Shown in pieces: positions 50,331 through 64,000 of a DNA stretch of 64,000 nt. The DNA is from Dirofilaria immitis. Its lineage: Eukaryota; Nematoda; Chromadorea; Rhabditida; Onchocercidae. How positions within the stretch are numbered: the stretch's first letter is position 1; the number at the start of each line of letters is the position of its first letter. Under the pieces are notes generated by a model. It was not told where the DNA came from and did not search any database. It saw only the letters and a program-made list of their open reading frames with translations. Made by a program: the position numbers and the translations under genes. The stretch covers positions 2,684,501-2,748,500 of the forward strand of contig JAKNDB010000098.1 in NCBI GenBank assembly GCA_024305405.1, read 5' to 3'.

Positions 50331-51239
50331 TTGAAAAAGTAAAATGTAAAAATTACTCAAAATTAATTAATCCATAATTATCTGCTAATATTGTGTAAAA
50401 TGGTAAATGAAAAATTGATTTATGATCAAAATTAAGAATAGCAACATTTGTAGGTGCTATCGTAAAATGCAATAACTAACAATTAGAGTGACCCATTTTC
50501 CTTAAATTATTATAAAGGTGAACAGAAAAGCTTTTAGGGTACCGGAATTAGGATAGGACCTTTTACCACCTTCCATATTCATTTGGCCTTTTGGCTAATA
50601 ATCTAAATCTATTCGTATTGTTATTCATTTCCTGTACATTTCTCTCAAATATTCAATTCATCGAACCGAATATTTTTTTTTCCATTTTCTCCAAAAATTT
50701 TAATTTATTTTCTTTTTATGCTCAAGAAAAAAATTTTTCCCAACGAATTTTTATTCAATAAAACATAATTTTTCGTTTCTTTCAATGCAAATAAATCGTA
50801 CATTTCAGAATTCATTCATTCCCAATTCAATCATACAATTCAGAATCCATTTATTCTCAATTTAATCATACAATTCAGAATCCATTCATCTCCACTTAAT
50901 TTTTTATACACTTTCAAAATTTTTTTCTAGTAAAAAGATTTAGAAACTAACATTCGGAAGCAATTATACTTAATGATAATAATTCTTTTTTATGATGAAA
51001 GAATTTATTGTGTGAATTCCGAATTGTATGAAAAATTAGATGAGAATGAATAGATTCTGAAATGTATGAAAAATTAAGTGTGAATGAATGAATGAATTCT
51101 CAATTATTAACCAAATGTTAGTTTCTAAGTTTTTTCTACTGAAAAAAATTGAAAGTGAAGAAAAGTTTTTCCAAAATTTATGAAATTATTTTACTGCAGT
51201 TAATTTCCCGATCAGGTCATAAGACTTTTATAGAAAGAA

Positions 51240-51490
51240 ATGAATGGAATCTTGATTAGGATTCTATATGATTGGGAATGGATGGATTTCTGAAATCAAA
51301 TATGAGTAAAAATGAATGAATTCTGTATGAATGAAAGTGAATGTAAATAGATTCTCTATGAGTGGAAATGAATGGATTCTATATGAATGGAAATGTGTGA
51401 ACTGTGAACTCGGATATGACTGGAAATGAATAGATTCTATATGAATGGATCGTAAATGAATGGATTCCGAATTAGGATACTGTATGAGTG
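51240..51490. repeat. Short repeat on gaatggattctatatgaatg
   Basis: Roughly eight irregular copies of gaatggattctatatgagtg with aaatgaatg spacers, unit 25-35 bp. Confidence 0.6.
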
Positions 51491-54400
51491 GAATGTGACC
51501 TTTTCAATCAAATACCACTTTGAAGCAAAAAAAAAAAAGTCAACAAAGCAAAATATAATATTTAGGAATTGAATTAAACGATTTGAACTTATCAAATTGT
51601 TATCACTAACAGTCTTATTAATGGATAAATTTTCTAACATGTTAAAAGAATGAATGATTAAATACTACTATTTATTACTAATTATTAAGTGTAATTATAA
51701 TAACGACGTTTATGATGTTTATTTTTATTTTTACATTAAATAACACTATCATTTATCATTATCCAATCATCATCGGTGTCATTAATCACTTCTTATGTAA
51801 TGACATTTTTTTAAACAATATTAGATTTGCAAAATATAATTTCAAAAGAGCAATAATAATAATTAATAATAATTGTGCAAAATAGAATCGATCAAGAAGT
51901 TTTTATGACAATGCTGCTAATGTCAACAACTATTAATGTGAGCCTGTTACATCTTTCTAACATCAACTAATCAAATCCATCATTTCAGATAATACTCAAA
52001 CAAGATTTTTAATAAATTAATCAAATTTTATTACCGCTAGTATATGATATATATATTAAAAAAAACCAATCATTTACTTCGCAAAGGTCATCATATTGTT
52101 CACAAAAAATTCACTTACTTTCCAGAGGTCATAACCATTTTCGATTTTTAATTGACATTTTTTAATTGTCATTTTTTAAAATTAAGTCTTTCCAATTAAT
52201 AGTAAATATTTCTCAATTGTATTTGTGAAAGAATTTGATTAATTTAAAATTAGACACAGTTAAAATGAGGAAAAGTTTTTTTTTAATTTTTCAAGAAGAA
52301 AATAAAATTTCTATAAATAATTCTAAATAAATGGCCAATTCAAAAATTGGCTAAATTTTTTTTGCCAATGTATTTCTTGTCGTTTTAGAGAAAGAAAATG
52401 AATTTGAAGAATGAAAAATAATTGATGTGAAAAAAAAGTTGCAAACTGCCTTCATAGGATGCATAATTTAATGGATTTGTGATAGTAATAAAAACGGACA
52501 GGACAGAGTTTCATAATTGCTTGGTCTCTCGGCCAAGAAAATCTATCTGTTGAAAATGAGACTTTAAAGATCTAGGATAAAAGGAGAGAGTAAATGGATA
52601 ATGACAAACTGGCATGTAAATAGTGATGAAGGCGACAATCAACCTCATCATCATTATCAACAAATCATCGATTCTTATCGTGAAAGTGTAGGAATGAAAA
52701 GATGTGACAAGAAAAGGAGACAAGGACAGGACAGGAGGAAGGATTTGACAGGAAAGAACGGAATATAAGGCCAAGCCTAGTTTTTTTTCTGGCTAAGCAA
52801 AGTAATAAGTTTAACTGCTCATTTGCCACATATTTCCTATATTCTAACATAAGATTTAATATTAACGAAAGTGAAAAAAGGAATAATTTTCTTTTTTTTT
52901 TTTCATAAAAAGCTAAGAAAAATAATATATTACTGAATTTGAAATATATTAAAATATAATTTTAAAGCGCCAGATAAATTCCTGTACAAAACAAAATTGT
53001 CATTATTGAATTCAAATTTATATATCAGGTTCAATTTAAGTGTATTCAGATTCATTTATTAAGTCGAATTTAAGTATACTTGAATTTATTCATTATATGT
53101 TTTATATATACTTTAACTATATTAAAATTTAGTTTCGAAGCGAACTGAATTTTATTTAAAATTTGCTTTCAAACTAAACTGAAATCTATGCAAAAAAATT
53201 ATTATTCAATTTCAGTTCCGTATTAATTCGAATTTGAAATAAAATTGAAAATTCATTTATTAAGTCAAATTAAAAGTTAAATTCAATTTAAATCTTTATC
53301 GATTTAAAATCTATTATTGAAAGAGATAAATTCTTATTGCCAAAAAAAAGGTTTCAATTCATTAAATTAATTTAAGGTTAATTAAAATGAATTTAAAAGA
53401 ATTGAATTTAAATTAATAAATCATTTGAAACAATTAAAATTATTAAGCAAAAAATCTTTTTAACCGAAAAAAATGCTTTTTTGTAATTTAAATTTCAAAT
53501 ATTCTGTTCAAAAAAAAAAAAGAAGAAATTTTCAATTTTCAACAATAGACAACATTGCATGTATACATTTTTTTTATTTCACTTGAAATCTTTAATTTAA
53601 ATAAAATTTCAACAAGAAAAAAACTTCTATATAAATATATATATATATTATGAATAGATGGATTTATATAAATGGGATAATGGATTAAAAGTCAAAGTGC
53701 CTAGCTGTCAAATTATTCATTTTGTTGAAAAGTATTCAAGGCTATCAATTGTTCAGGCTTCATAAAATTATTCCAGACACTACCTCCTTTCCTTCTTTAT
53801 TCATTCCTTCATTCTATCCTTCTTTCCTTCTTGACATTTTTGCTTCCAAAAAAATTTCAATGATCATTCAAGAGTAAATTAATTTTTGTTATGCCGAAAT
53901 CATTCCAGTACTTATTATTAGTAATTTCCAGATTTAGAAAATTTTAGTTTAAAAATTTGAAGAATAAAAATTTCAACAAAGGATTTTTATACATTCAAAA
54001 TCTTCAGCATTTTCACTTATTTATATATAATTATCATTCAAGAATATTTCATGCTCTCAAATCATCTCATCATACCATTCATTAATGATTCAAAATTCAT
54101 AGATTTACTATGAATGACTGAAAATTCAGAAATTAATTCTAATTCAAAAATTAGAAAATAAAAATTCTGATAAAATCGGAGGAAGGAATTTTTCATAATT
54201 CTCGAAATTCATTAGTATTTTTAAAATTGCATAAATAAATAATTGATAATGTTTGATTCAAATATGTCAAAATTTATGAATTATTTTTAGTCTATAAAAA
54301 TAAGACTATTTTATGGATGCAATATGCATAGACAAAATGAATATTCCCTTTTTTTCTAATTAGGAAACGCAGGAAAGCTTTAATGGTACTTGGAAAGGTC

Positions 54401-54819
54401 ACAAGTACTTAATTTGAACGAGAAGCTGAAGCTAACGGCTATAACCATCTGTCTCGAATCAAATAATTAAATATATTCTACTCAAAATTGTAGTTAGCAA
54501 TAGAATGCAAATTTTCTACATCTGTTCATCATTAGAATGAATAAGCGGAAAACAAAAAGAGAAGGAAAGAGAGAATATTTGAAAAGAATTTGTTTAAAAA
54601 TAGGAATTGATAAAATGATGATTAAATGAAATGTGAAAAAGATGACAAGAATACTTGACCTATGGTTTGATACTTCAAATACATTAAAGACAATCCATAT
54701 AAATCCGCTTTTCTTGGATTAAACCAAGACTTAATTAATTTTCGCATTAAAAATTAAATAAAATAATTAGAAGATATTGTGATTATCATATCAAAATAGA
54801 TTATCCTAACAAAAAATAT

Positions 54820-55720
54820 CTTATATCGTTTAGTAAGTGCACGTATAAGAAATATTATTCTTTACGTCAAATTAAATGTCAGCAGCATCTGACCACTTTC
54901 TTACGTCAAATTAAATATCAGTAATATTCGAAAATTTTCTTGCATCAGATTAAATATCAGCAACATTTAATGAGCGAAAAATTAAGGCTAAACCGGATTG
55001 TTGATAATTGGATAAAGTCCTACAATTGCTGTTTGATTTTACGTCAAATTAAATATCCGTACATTCGATAAATTTTTTTACGAAATATCAGCAACATTTT
55101 ATGGACAAAAAATTGAAATAAACCGGATCTATGATCCGTTGCTAATCGAATAAATTTTTCCAAAAATGATAAACTCCCAAAATGTTGATAATTTTATGTC
55201 AAATTAAATATCAGTAATATCTGATAAATTTCTTATGTCAAATTAAATATTAATAATATCTGACGATAGAATTGAACAAAAAAAAATTGAAATGAATCAG
55301 ACTGGTTGTTAATCAAATAAAATCTTATAATATTGATGAATTTATATCAAATTAAATATCAACAATATTTGATGACAGAATTGAACAGAAAATTGGAATA
55401 AACCGGATTGTTGTTAATTGAATAAAATCCTATAGATTCCTTAGCAGTTGACAATTTGAAGTCAAATTAAATATATCAACAACATCCAATGATTACTTTC
55501 GCATATTGCCAGCAATATTTGATGATTTTTTTACGTTAAATTAAGCATCAGTAATATTTTATGAGCGAAAAATTGAAAATGAACCGAATCGAATAAAGTT
55601 TTATAAATTTTTAAAATGTTGATAATTTTCTTACGTTAAATTAAATATCAGCAATATTCGATGTATGAAAAAAATGAAATAAACTGGATTTGTTGCTAAT
55701 CGAATAAAATTTAATTTGTA
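54820..55720. repeat. About 115-bp degenerate repeat, 7-8 copies
   Basis: Each copy has ttacgtcaaattaaatatca, a gcaatattcgat element, aaattgaaataaaccggatt and gttgctaatcgaataaa. The period varies from about 100 to 130 bp. Long-diverged array. Confidence 0.7.
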
Positions 55721-58700
55721 AATTGTCAAACGGTATTATTTTAGGAGAAAATGAAATAAATAAGTTTTCGTCCGCAAAAAAGTCATTTATGCTCTCTCAA
55801 TATTTTAGCATGTTTAATTGAGCATAATTTTGTTGAAGGTCATCATAATTTTCTACACTTTACTATCATCAGAATTTATCTTTTATTATTCATAATATTC
55901 TCATCAAAAAATTACAGTATACCATATATATGTAAATGAAATGTAAGTTTTATTACGGTATAGATCATTCATTCATTCATTCAATGATAATAGATTTAAT
56001 ACGAAGGCCAAAAATCAAGAATTTATGAACGTTAACAGGATTCATTCTTCGAGCTTACAACATTGACAAGAAGATTTGTTAAGCCGATAGCAATGACAAC
56101 AAAATTTTTAGATTTTATAGCACTGGCAAAAGATTGCTAAGAACTTATGACACTGTCATAAAGTCAGGAGAAGAATTAGCTGGATATATGGCAAGAATTG
56201 AGAATAACGAATGAACGAGAAACGTAATACGGAATTGTAGTAAAATAGCGTGATTGTCATCAATCGAAATTAATAAAATCGGGAGTATTTTTACTATTAA
56301 TGTCCATTTTTAATCACACGTACGTGAAGAATTCAAAGCGTGAAAAAAAGCGAAATAATATTAGTTATATGAAAGAATAAATTTAAATTTATGATAGTCT
56401 TATTGATTCGGATTTATTAAAATCATAATTTCCCAAAGTTGAATATTTATTCACTCATTCTTGAACAAAAATTTCAAATATTTCGAAACATTACTAAACG
56501 ACTCTGATAAAAATAGTGATTTGATAAACGTCTCTGATAAAAATAGTGATTTGATAATGAATACGATAAAATAAATGCATATGACAGAAGATACACTATT
56601 ATTCCAATATGATATCGTGGTAAACTAAACTAAAGAGTATATTTAAAAAAAATGACTTCAATCAATCAATTACTTTCTAAAAGAACTCGAATTGAATTAC
56701 TTGATTGATTTTTAAAAAAATTGAATTTAATTGATCAATTGATTTCCTTCTTTCAAGGAAAATGGAAATAACTATTGAAATATTCATCCAAAGAATTATT
56801 AATTAAAATTTCGTTATCATTACAAAAAAAAAGGAGATATGAAAATAATTAATCAAAAAATTAATCAAAAGATCAAGGACACTTACGAAAAGTTCAGTGT
56901 TAAAAATATAAAAGAAAGAAAGTGAATTAATAAAATTTCAATAAAAACTTTCAATTAAAATTTTAAAGAATTTTATTTCGCATTTTTTTCTGTATAATAT
57001 GAAAGTGTAATGAAAAATTTGATGTTAAACTGGGAGAAAGTGCAACTGAAGAGATAAATCTAAAATTGTAAAATTTTTGAAATATGATATCGAGATATTA
57101 GGTTTATTCGAAAAATGATTGCTGTTGTAAATTGATATATGTAATATGTATATCTGATAATATTTCATTTCAGTGATAGGCGCAATTATGACATGACAGA
57201 ATCATTAATTTAGCAACTTACGAAAATTTTAAAAACATTTCGATGATATATGACAAATTGATGACATGATAAAATAATGAAATATAAAAATTTAGGAAGA
57301 ATACAAAAAAAAGGCTATAAATTTCGGTTGACAAATCTGTTGACAAAATAATAAAAATGTAAATTAAAAAAAAAACGGAACGATATTAAAGATAAATTAA
57401 AATGTAAGATACTGACTATTTGGCCAAAGATTACATTGGATCAGGTTGACAAATTTAGTAACAAAATAATGAAATATATAAATTTGAACAAAACGAATGA
57501 TATAAATAAATTAAAATCAAAAATATTTAGTAAAAAATTTGGCCCGTAAGATTATGCTGAAAATTGACACTTGAAATTATTACAAATTTTTCATAAAAAT
57601 ACAGTAACTACGCAAATTATGTAATTATTCAATTCATTAATTTGCAAAATAATTTAAAAGCCTATTATAATTGGAAATTTAATGAATTTTATCAAATTCA
57701 TTAAATTTAATAAATTGATTTAAATTTAGATAAACAAATATATTTAAAAAAAAAAAAACAAGTAAACAGTCGTCTCGAAAATATCTAAAATTAATAATCA
57801 ATAAATTATAACAGTTAATCAGTAAAAGAACAAAATAAATTTAGAGAAAAAATAATCGGAAAAGTATAATATTGATGATAGTTAGCTAATTCAAATTTTC
57901 AGGCCAACTAGCAATGGATAGGCTTTTTAATGACATATATATATATATATATGCTGACAGTGAAATGAGACAAAATTTAATTAAAAAAACTCTCTAAAAA
58001 AAGCTTTCTATCCTTTCAATTCTTTTCTCTCTCACTTTTTTTTTTTTTTGAAGAAAAGTAATTTTGAAAATGAAAAAAAAAAATAAGAGAACTAAAGCAT
58101 GATTAAATTGAGTGCATGCAAAATGCATGTCATGTAAATTTGTAAATGTCTTCGCCTAAACAAGTTAGATTGATAGATGGAAAATTAAAAGGGCTAAAAG
58201 GATTAATTGTGTTCATTTACAAATTGAGCTTATATTTAAAATAAACAAAAATTTTTCTCGAGAAGATATATCTAGCCAATAAGCACATATATATATATAT
58301 ATATATACAAATTTGAAATCTAATCATTTCTATAAATTGTTATCGAATTTGCAAAATATTTCGCTTAAACACAGATTGATTTATTCTCGAATATCTCGAA
58401 TAAACTTTTACCGTCATATTTGCTAAAAGTAAACAATTTTAATTGAAATTATTAATTAGTGCTAAGAAATTTTTTTTATAAAGTACATCTAATTTTTTAA
58501 ATTAAATCAGAAGAAATTAATAAACAGAAATCAAATAAGAAATAAAAATGAGATAATACATTACTCTGATGAATGATATTAGGACAATAAATTTATTTCA
58601 TTTAAAGAATTATTTTGATTGTTTCAAAGCCATGATAACATTCCCAGTTAAGGAACAATAACTTATTTTAATTTTGTTTATTTATTTTTGGATTTAAAAT

Positions 58701-60419
58701 TATCAATTATTTTCGATTCAACAAAATTTTAAAATTTTATTTATTCGAAAAATTCTCGAAATTATTTGTCAATTTGCAACAATTATATTGATAAAAAATG
58801 TTGACCTTTCAACTAACAAGCTAAGCATTTTTAATTTAATAAAATTTTGAAAACTTTATTTTCAAAAATTCTCGAGAAAAAAATGAAAGGAAAATTAAAA
58901 TTGAAATTTATCCGTTAATTTGTGGCAACCATCCTCATATATATATATATATGAGGAAAAGTTTTGGCAATATCAAACAAAATTTCTTTGACAATTCTTT
59001 CGTCATTTTATTTCATTTTTTTCACTTTTCTTTAAAAACCAAAATTGACAATTTTCAAACTTTTTACCTAACTGTACCTGAAAAAAAAAAAAAAAAGAAA
59101 AGAAAACAGCTAAAGAGAAGGAACGAAAACTGTCACATTGAGCGTTTTTTTTCTTATTTCGTTTTACCTTCTGAATCATCAACTTCCTCTATTCCAATAT
59201 AACTTTTTCAAAATCCAAACATTTTCAAAAAAAAAAAAAGATCCTAATTTTTCTTCTTTCAATAATTAATTTAAATCACAATAAGTAGCTCAAATTTTAC
59301 AGATTATCTTAGCTTATATTTTATTTATGATTTCAAATATTTGATATGAAAATGAAATAAATTCTATCATTTTAAGAGTTTTGAAAGAACTACAGCATTC
59401 TGTAATTACAAAATATCACAATATTATTGCTAAGAATATGATCATTCATTAATTATGAACTTTATTCAAAAGATGAAATATGCAAAAATATGACGACCGA
59501 TGAATGTTTGCCTTTTTTTTTTTAGAAATAAAATCATTATTTGGCAATAAAAATATCGACGAGATCAAATTTCTCGATGCATATCATGGAAAAGAACTAC
59601 TAGTACAAGGAAGTAGAATAGATGAATGATGTTCAAATTTTACGCGAAGACTAATTAATTACAGGTAACTGAAATGAATTAATTTTATATCAAAGCTAAA
59701 ATATGAAATGACAACAACATGTATATTATTAATGCATTATAAAAGGAATCAAATTTTTTAAAACCTTATCAAAATTTTAGATAGAAATGATAGAATTTTG
59801 TTGAATTTTAAAAATAATTTGTTTATTGATCCATTAATTTTAATTAACAAATATATGCGTCTTCAAACTCGATCTTTTATCAATTCTAAAGATTCAAGAA
59901 CTGAATATGGAATATGATATGAATTGATAAATAATTTAGCCATTATTTTGATAATTATAAAATGAAAAAATTCTCATGGAATTTTGAAAAAAAATATTTT
60001 AAAATTTCAAAGAAAAAAATTAATACCAAATTGATTTGAAATGATAGAAATTATATTCAATTACTCATTTTTTAATTTGAAATTTGATTTAACATTAACA
60101 AATAAGCGAGTAAATTTCAATGAAAAAGAGTTAATTTAGTAATTTCTTTTATCATTTCAAAAAAAAAATTTATTCTTAATTGTTTTGATTAATTATTAAG
60201 TATTACTAGTCATTTTTTAAATTTTTATTTTTATTATATTCAAAAGCTTTCTGATATTTCAGTTAATGCAATTATTTGATTTAATTTTAATCTCCAAATT
60301 TTTGCTTAATGATATTGCAATTATTTATATCAATAATATAATAATTTGCAGTTTAAAAAGAAGTGAGGATAGATATTTAACAATATAAATACTAAAAATT
60401 CTATTTTGATAGTTAAAAA

Positions 60420-60680
60420 TTATCAGTTATTATTTAAAGGAATTAGCATTCCGGCAAATATATCGATTATTCGAATAATTCATAATCCAACAAGTATAAT
60501 TAATAACTATTCAATTTCGGCAAATATACGAACCGCTCATAACCCGGTAAATATATTAACAATTAAAGTTTTTAACAAGTATATTTGATATCTGAATTTC
60601 GGCAAACATACTAATAATCGAATTCATTTCAGTATAATATCAGGTATCCGAGTTCCGGTAAATATGTGAATTATTAACAT
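60420..60680. repeat. Degenerate repeat with cggcaaatatat core
   Basis: Six copies of (c/g)cggcaaatatat followed by an att-rich stretch and tcataaccc-like end, 50-60 bp apart. Confidence 0.55.
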
Positions 60681-62618
60681 CCGATAAATATATCATCTAG
60701 CTTTTGAAAATTTTCAATATAACTTTAATAAAGTTAACAGCTTCGAAAAATGCCGACTACTAAAATATTTAGTAGTTTGAAGTGAAACTTTTGAGAGGAA
60801 TATTTATTGAGGTTCTCAGAAAAGAATAGATCAAATTACTTTTCTCGAATATTATTATCTTGTAGTTAGCCAACCCTTAAACAGTTGCCCGATCAACAAT
60901 TTGATCGAGATGCATCAAACAGATATATATATGCAAATATAAAAATATAAAGTAAATGAATACCTATCAATTGTAGGATATTTTTGCAAAAATTATAAAT
61001 ACCAAAATTTTAAATATTCATTTAATATATTAATTGTGATAATTAAATATTTAATTTCATGATTTTATACGCTATATTATATATCTCATTTCGCATTCTA
61101 AAATTAATCGATAATAAGACTTTTTCCTCATTTTTTAATGATAAAAGTTAAAAAATAATTGAAAGACAAAATTAAATTAAAAAGAATATTTTATTTAAGT
61201 TTCGTTTCATTTAAATTAACTTAACTTCTGTTTTAACATATTTCCACCTTTTATCTTAAATCATCTTACTCTTTCACTCTAAGCTACTTTTACCTTTCAT
61301 TACCGTTACTTAGTTTGCTTTTATTTTTTACTTAAGACTATTACTTCTTATTTTTCATCTCTTTATTCCACTAAAATCGAAATTGAAAATATTTTTTCAT
61401 AAATTCAATTATTATGGAAAAAATTTTAAATTTGAAAATAAATTTCCGACCTAAAAGAATTTATCGAAAATTTTTTTGATGCCACTTAAAATTTTACATA
61501 GTAAGAATAGAATAAGGTCATAATGATGTGATGGTAATGATGATGATAATGTGAGGAAGCAAAAGGTCATTCATAATTGATTATTTCAATCAAAAATGAA
61601 AGAAAAATTTTTCGAATTATTTGCCATTTTCATTTAAAAACAATTTTTCGTTCCTAATTTGCAAACAAAATATTAAAAATATGTTGAAATGAGAAGGAAA
61701 AAGAAATTGGCTTCCGGAAAGTCTGATATGATAAGTATGTTGATATCAAATTTCAAATGAAAAATTTTTTTAAATTGCCAATCAAATTCAACCGTTTGAA
61801 TGTGTTTTAAAGACAAGTGATAGTTTTTATTTTTATTTTTTGCTAAATCATTTATTATATTAAATATGAATGATGATAACGATAACGATATGATATGATG
61901 TGTTTTTTTTTCAAAAGTTAAAAACAAAAGAAATTTACAGCCTACAAATATCTATTTTTTCAACAACTCTTTCATATCGTTTTGTTCATCTTTTTTTTTT
62001 CAACAAATTTGTAGTATAATAGATATAATTGTAATACCTGATTAAAATTATTGATTGCATAAATTTGTTTTGATTTAGTAATATGCGTTTGTTAATGATA
62101 TAATCTAATGATTATTGATAAAAACTTTACAAGAAATATCAAAATTTATTTATTTTTTCTATCTTTTTCCACAAAATTTGTAATTGAAAAGATATAAATT
62201 CTAATATCATTTGAAATTATTGATACGTTTGATTTTTTTAACTTACTAATGATATCTGTCCTCGAAATGAACAAGAGATAAAATTTTGTAAAACCATCTC
62301 AAGATTTATTTATAAATACTATAATCGAGTAAAATATATTATAGTTGGAATAATATTTGATCTGCTTCGATCATCAACTTGTCGATAAATTATTAACATT
62401 ATCAATTTTTATTCTCTTAAAAATTTGGCAAAACAGAACGATTGATATAGTGAATTTATTTACATAAATTAATATTTCTGTTAATATTTGACAAGTGCCT
62501 ATAGCTTGAAAATCTCGTGAAAATTTTCGACATTCTAGAAAAGAAGAATTCTGTTACTATTAAAAACTCATCATATTATTATCAAAGATATATAAAGCAA
62601 AAGGATAGATAAAGAAAA

Positions 62619-62918
62619 TTAAAAAAAAAAAACAATTGCAAAAGTAAGCGCTTTCCACCAAGAATCATCACCAAGAAAGGTATCAAAATAGCAGTCTCCG
62701 CTTTTCTCGAAACGGCTCATTTTTGGCCGGTGACGGGTGGTGTATACAAAGGGCAGGAACGTAATGAACGTGAACTGATGACTCATACTTACTAAGAATT
62801 CCTCGTTCAAGGGAAATAATTGCAATTCCCGATTCCAATGATTTTCAAGGGTTACCAATACTTTTCGATAACGGTTACTCAAACTAGATTTTAGGATTAT
62901 GCAAAAAAAATCATCCAT
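62619..62918 (-). CDS. Unassigned open frame in a GC-richer island
   Basis: A 99-codon minus-strand frame covers an island (62640-62900) clearly richer in GC and CpG than the flanks. It has internal ATGs that could start shorter products, for example MSRFEKSGDCYFDTF followed by a WWKALTFAIV hydrophobic end. No family is recognised and no clean splice border in the phase needed by the ROR N-terminal exon is visible. It could be a promoter-proximal element, a first exon of ROR, another gene, or chance. Confidence 0.2.
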   Translation of the reverse strand: MDDFFCIILKSSLSNRYRKVLVTLENHWNRELQLFPLNEEFLVSMSHQFTFITFLPFVYTTRHRPKMSRFEKSGDCYFDTFLGDDSWWKALTFAIVFFF

Positions 62919-64000
62919 TGATAAAAATTTTTATTCGATTCTGGATCAATTTCTGGATGCAAGAGCGAATATTTCGAGACAATCTAATTTCAAATCATCA
63001 AAAGTGTAAAAAATGTTTTAAGAAATAATTTCATGTCATATCTAATTCCATGGAAATACTTCTTTATATTAATGCAACTTTTTTGTTATTTAAATCGAAA
63101 TAGTTTTCAAAAATCACATTCATTACATTTCGATATTACATGTTGTAAAATGATAATTTAAAAAAATTTACAACTTATAAGAAAATTTTTTGAAAAACTG
63201 TATAATTTTCGAAATAGAAAATAAATCAAATTGACATATTTAGAAATGTCATTCAATAAGAATTTTTGAGCGATAGTAATTTCGAAATTTTCAAAATAAA
63301 TTTCAAAATAAATTCACTTTACGACGTTGCATATTTGAAAACAAGTTTAGCCAATAATATACTTAACAACATATATCACGAAAATGAAGCGAATTTGAAA
63401 AGAATTTAAAAAGAAAATGCTCAAATTACATGACATAGATGAATTAATGGAAAATATAACATTCGTTTCATAAAATTCAATATTATATGGCAATTTTATA
63501 CCTTTAAGTTTACCTGAAGAATCGATAATAATGACATTAGATCTTATTTCGTTGATTGATTTAACTTATTTGTATAATATTTAAAAAATTTTTAATCTAA
63601 TATCTGTAACATACGAATGAATTGTCGAAATAAGTAATCATATTCGATAATTTTATATCTGATTAAAATTCTATCGAAATTCATTTGATATTCATAAATC
63701 TAAAAATAAATCTGTTAATAAATTATAAACCTAAAAATAGGAATTTTTGATATAGGAATAGAAAATAGGAATATGTAATGTATTATTTTTATTTCTAATA
63801 CGATTAATTACTGCATATAATTCTCCATTTTCAAATATTAATTTTCAGTGTTTATATAAATAATTAGTTGCAAGTTGAGTTTCTTTGAAATAAAAAAAAA
63901 GTAAATTCTGTACGAATTATTTCATTTTTGTTTGAAATGAAAGGAGGAAAAAAGGGAAGATAATAAGGAAGATATGTTGACCTCCACTTAGCTCTCTAAA

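Larger units (their letters stand above)
48030..64000. other. 16 kb without a confirmed gene, right of ROR
   Basis: Probably the 5' intron(s) and upstream region of the ROR gene. I could not find the signal-peptide exon. It contains degenerate repeats at 49440-50330 (period about 110), 51240-51490 (gaatggattctatatgaatg), 54820-55720 (about 115 bp) and 60420-60680 (cggcaaatatat), and (AT)n runs near 57938, 58290 and 58937. Slightly GC-richer unique patches lie at 50500-50590, 52500-52800, 54380-54470 and 62640-62900. No tRNA or rRNA is seen. Confidence 0.6.

Noticed and set aside
50510..50610. Short minus-strand ATG frame with a hydrophobic end, as a ROR signal-peptide exon
   Set aside because: It runs into a stop without a usable donor in the required phase; too short to separate from chance.
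52511..52850. Minus-strand frames of 87 and 61 codons
   Set aside because: Overlapping frames in a slightly GC-richer patch; no domain, no splice borders in ROR phase.

Overview
This 64 kb window looks like nuclear DNA from a parasitic nematode, most likely a spirurid or filarial worm. The base composition is very AT-rich. Genes are split by many small introns with GT..AG borders. One gene belongs to the nematode-specific SXP/RAL-2 family, and start codons sit just downstream of 3' splice acceptors, as expected for spliced-leader trans-splicing. The species cannot be named from the sequence alone.

Three genes can be supported. (1) A small secreted SXP/RAL-2 (DUF148) gene lies on the minus strand (906-2299, 3 exons, 194 aa) with a glutamine-rich insert after the signal peptide. 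(2) A divergent SLC7/CAT-type amino-acid permease lies on the plus strand (at least 11972-20492, 13 exons, with a possible first exon at 10849-10926). It has a long hydrophilic loop that contains an aspartate-rich stretch. (3) A ROR-family receptor tyrosine kinase, the counterpart of C. elegans cam-1, lies on the minus strand (22494-48029, at least 19 exons). Its order is N-terminal segment, Ig, acidic linker, Frizzled-type CRD, Kringle, membrane segment, kinase, short tail. Its first coding exon, with the signal peptide, was not found and may lie in the 16 kb on the right or beyond the window.

Layout: 1-905 holds a 30-bp minisatellite; 906-2299 is SXP; 2329-10841 is repeat-studded intergenic DNA; 10842-20492 is the permease; 20493-22493 is the space where permease and kinase genes converge tail to tail; 22494-48029 is the ROR gene with two introns of about 8.5 kb; 48030-64000 has no confirmed gene. 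SXP and permease are divergent, permease and ROR convergent. No functional coupling between the three genes is apparent.

Two things stand out. The reading frames of the permease and ROR genes are broken at nine places, each explained by one lost or gained base, mostly in short A/T runs, while everything around them is coding-conserved. This looks like base-calling or assembly error more than decay. Also, the window is full of unrelated tandem repeats. One of them has multiplied the 3' end of a permease exon together with its splice donor about ten times inside the following intron.
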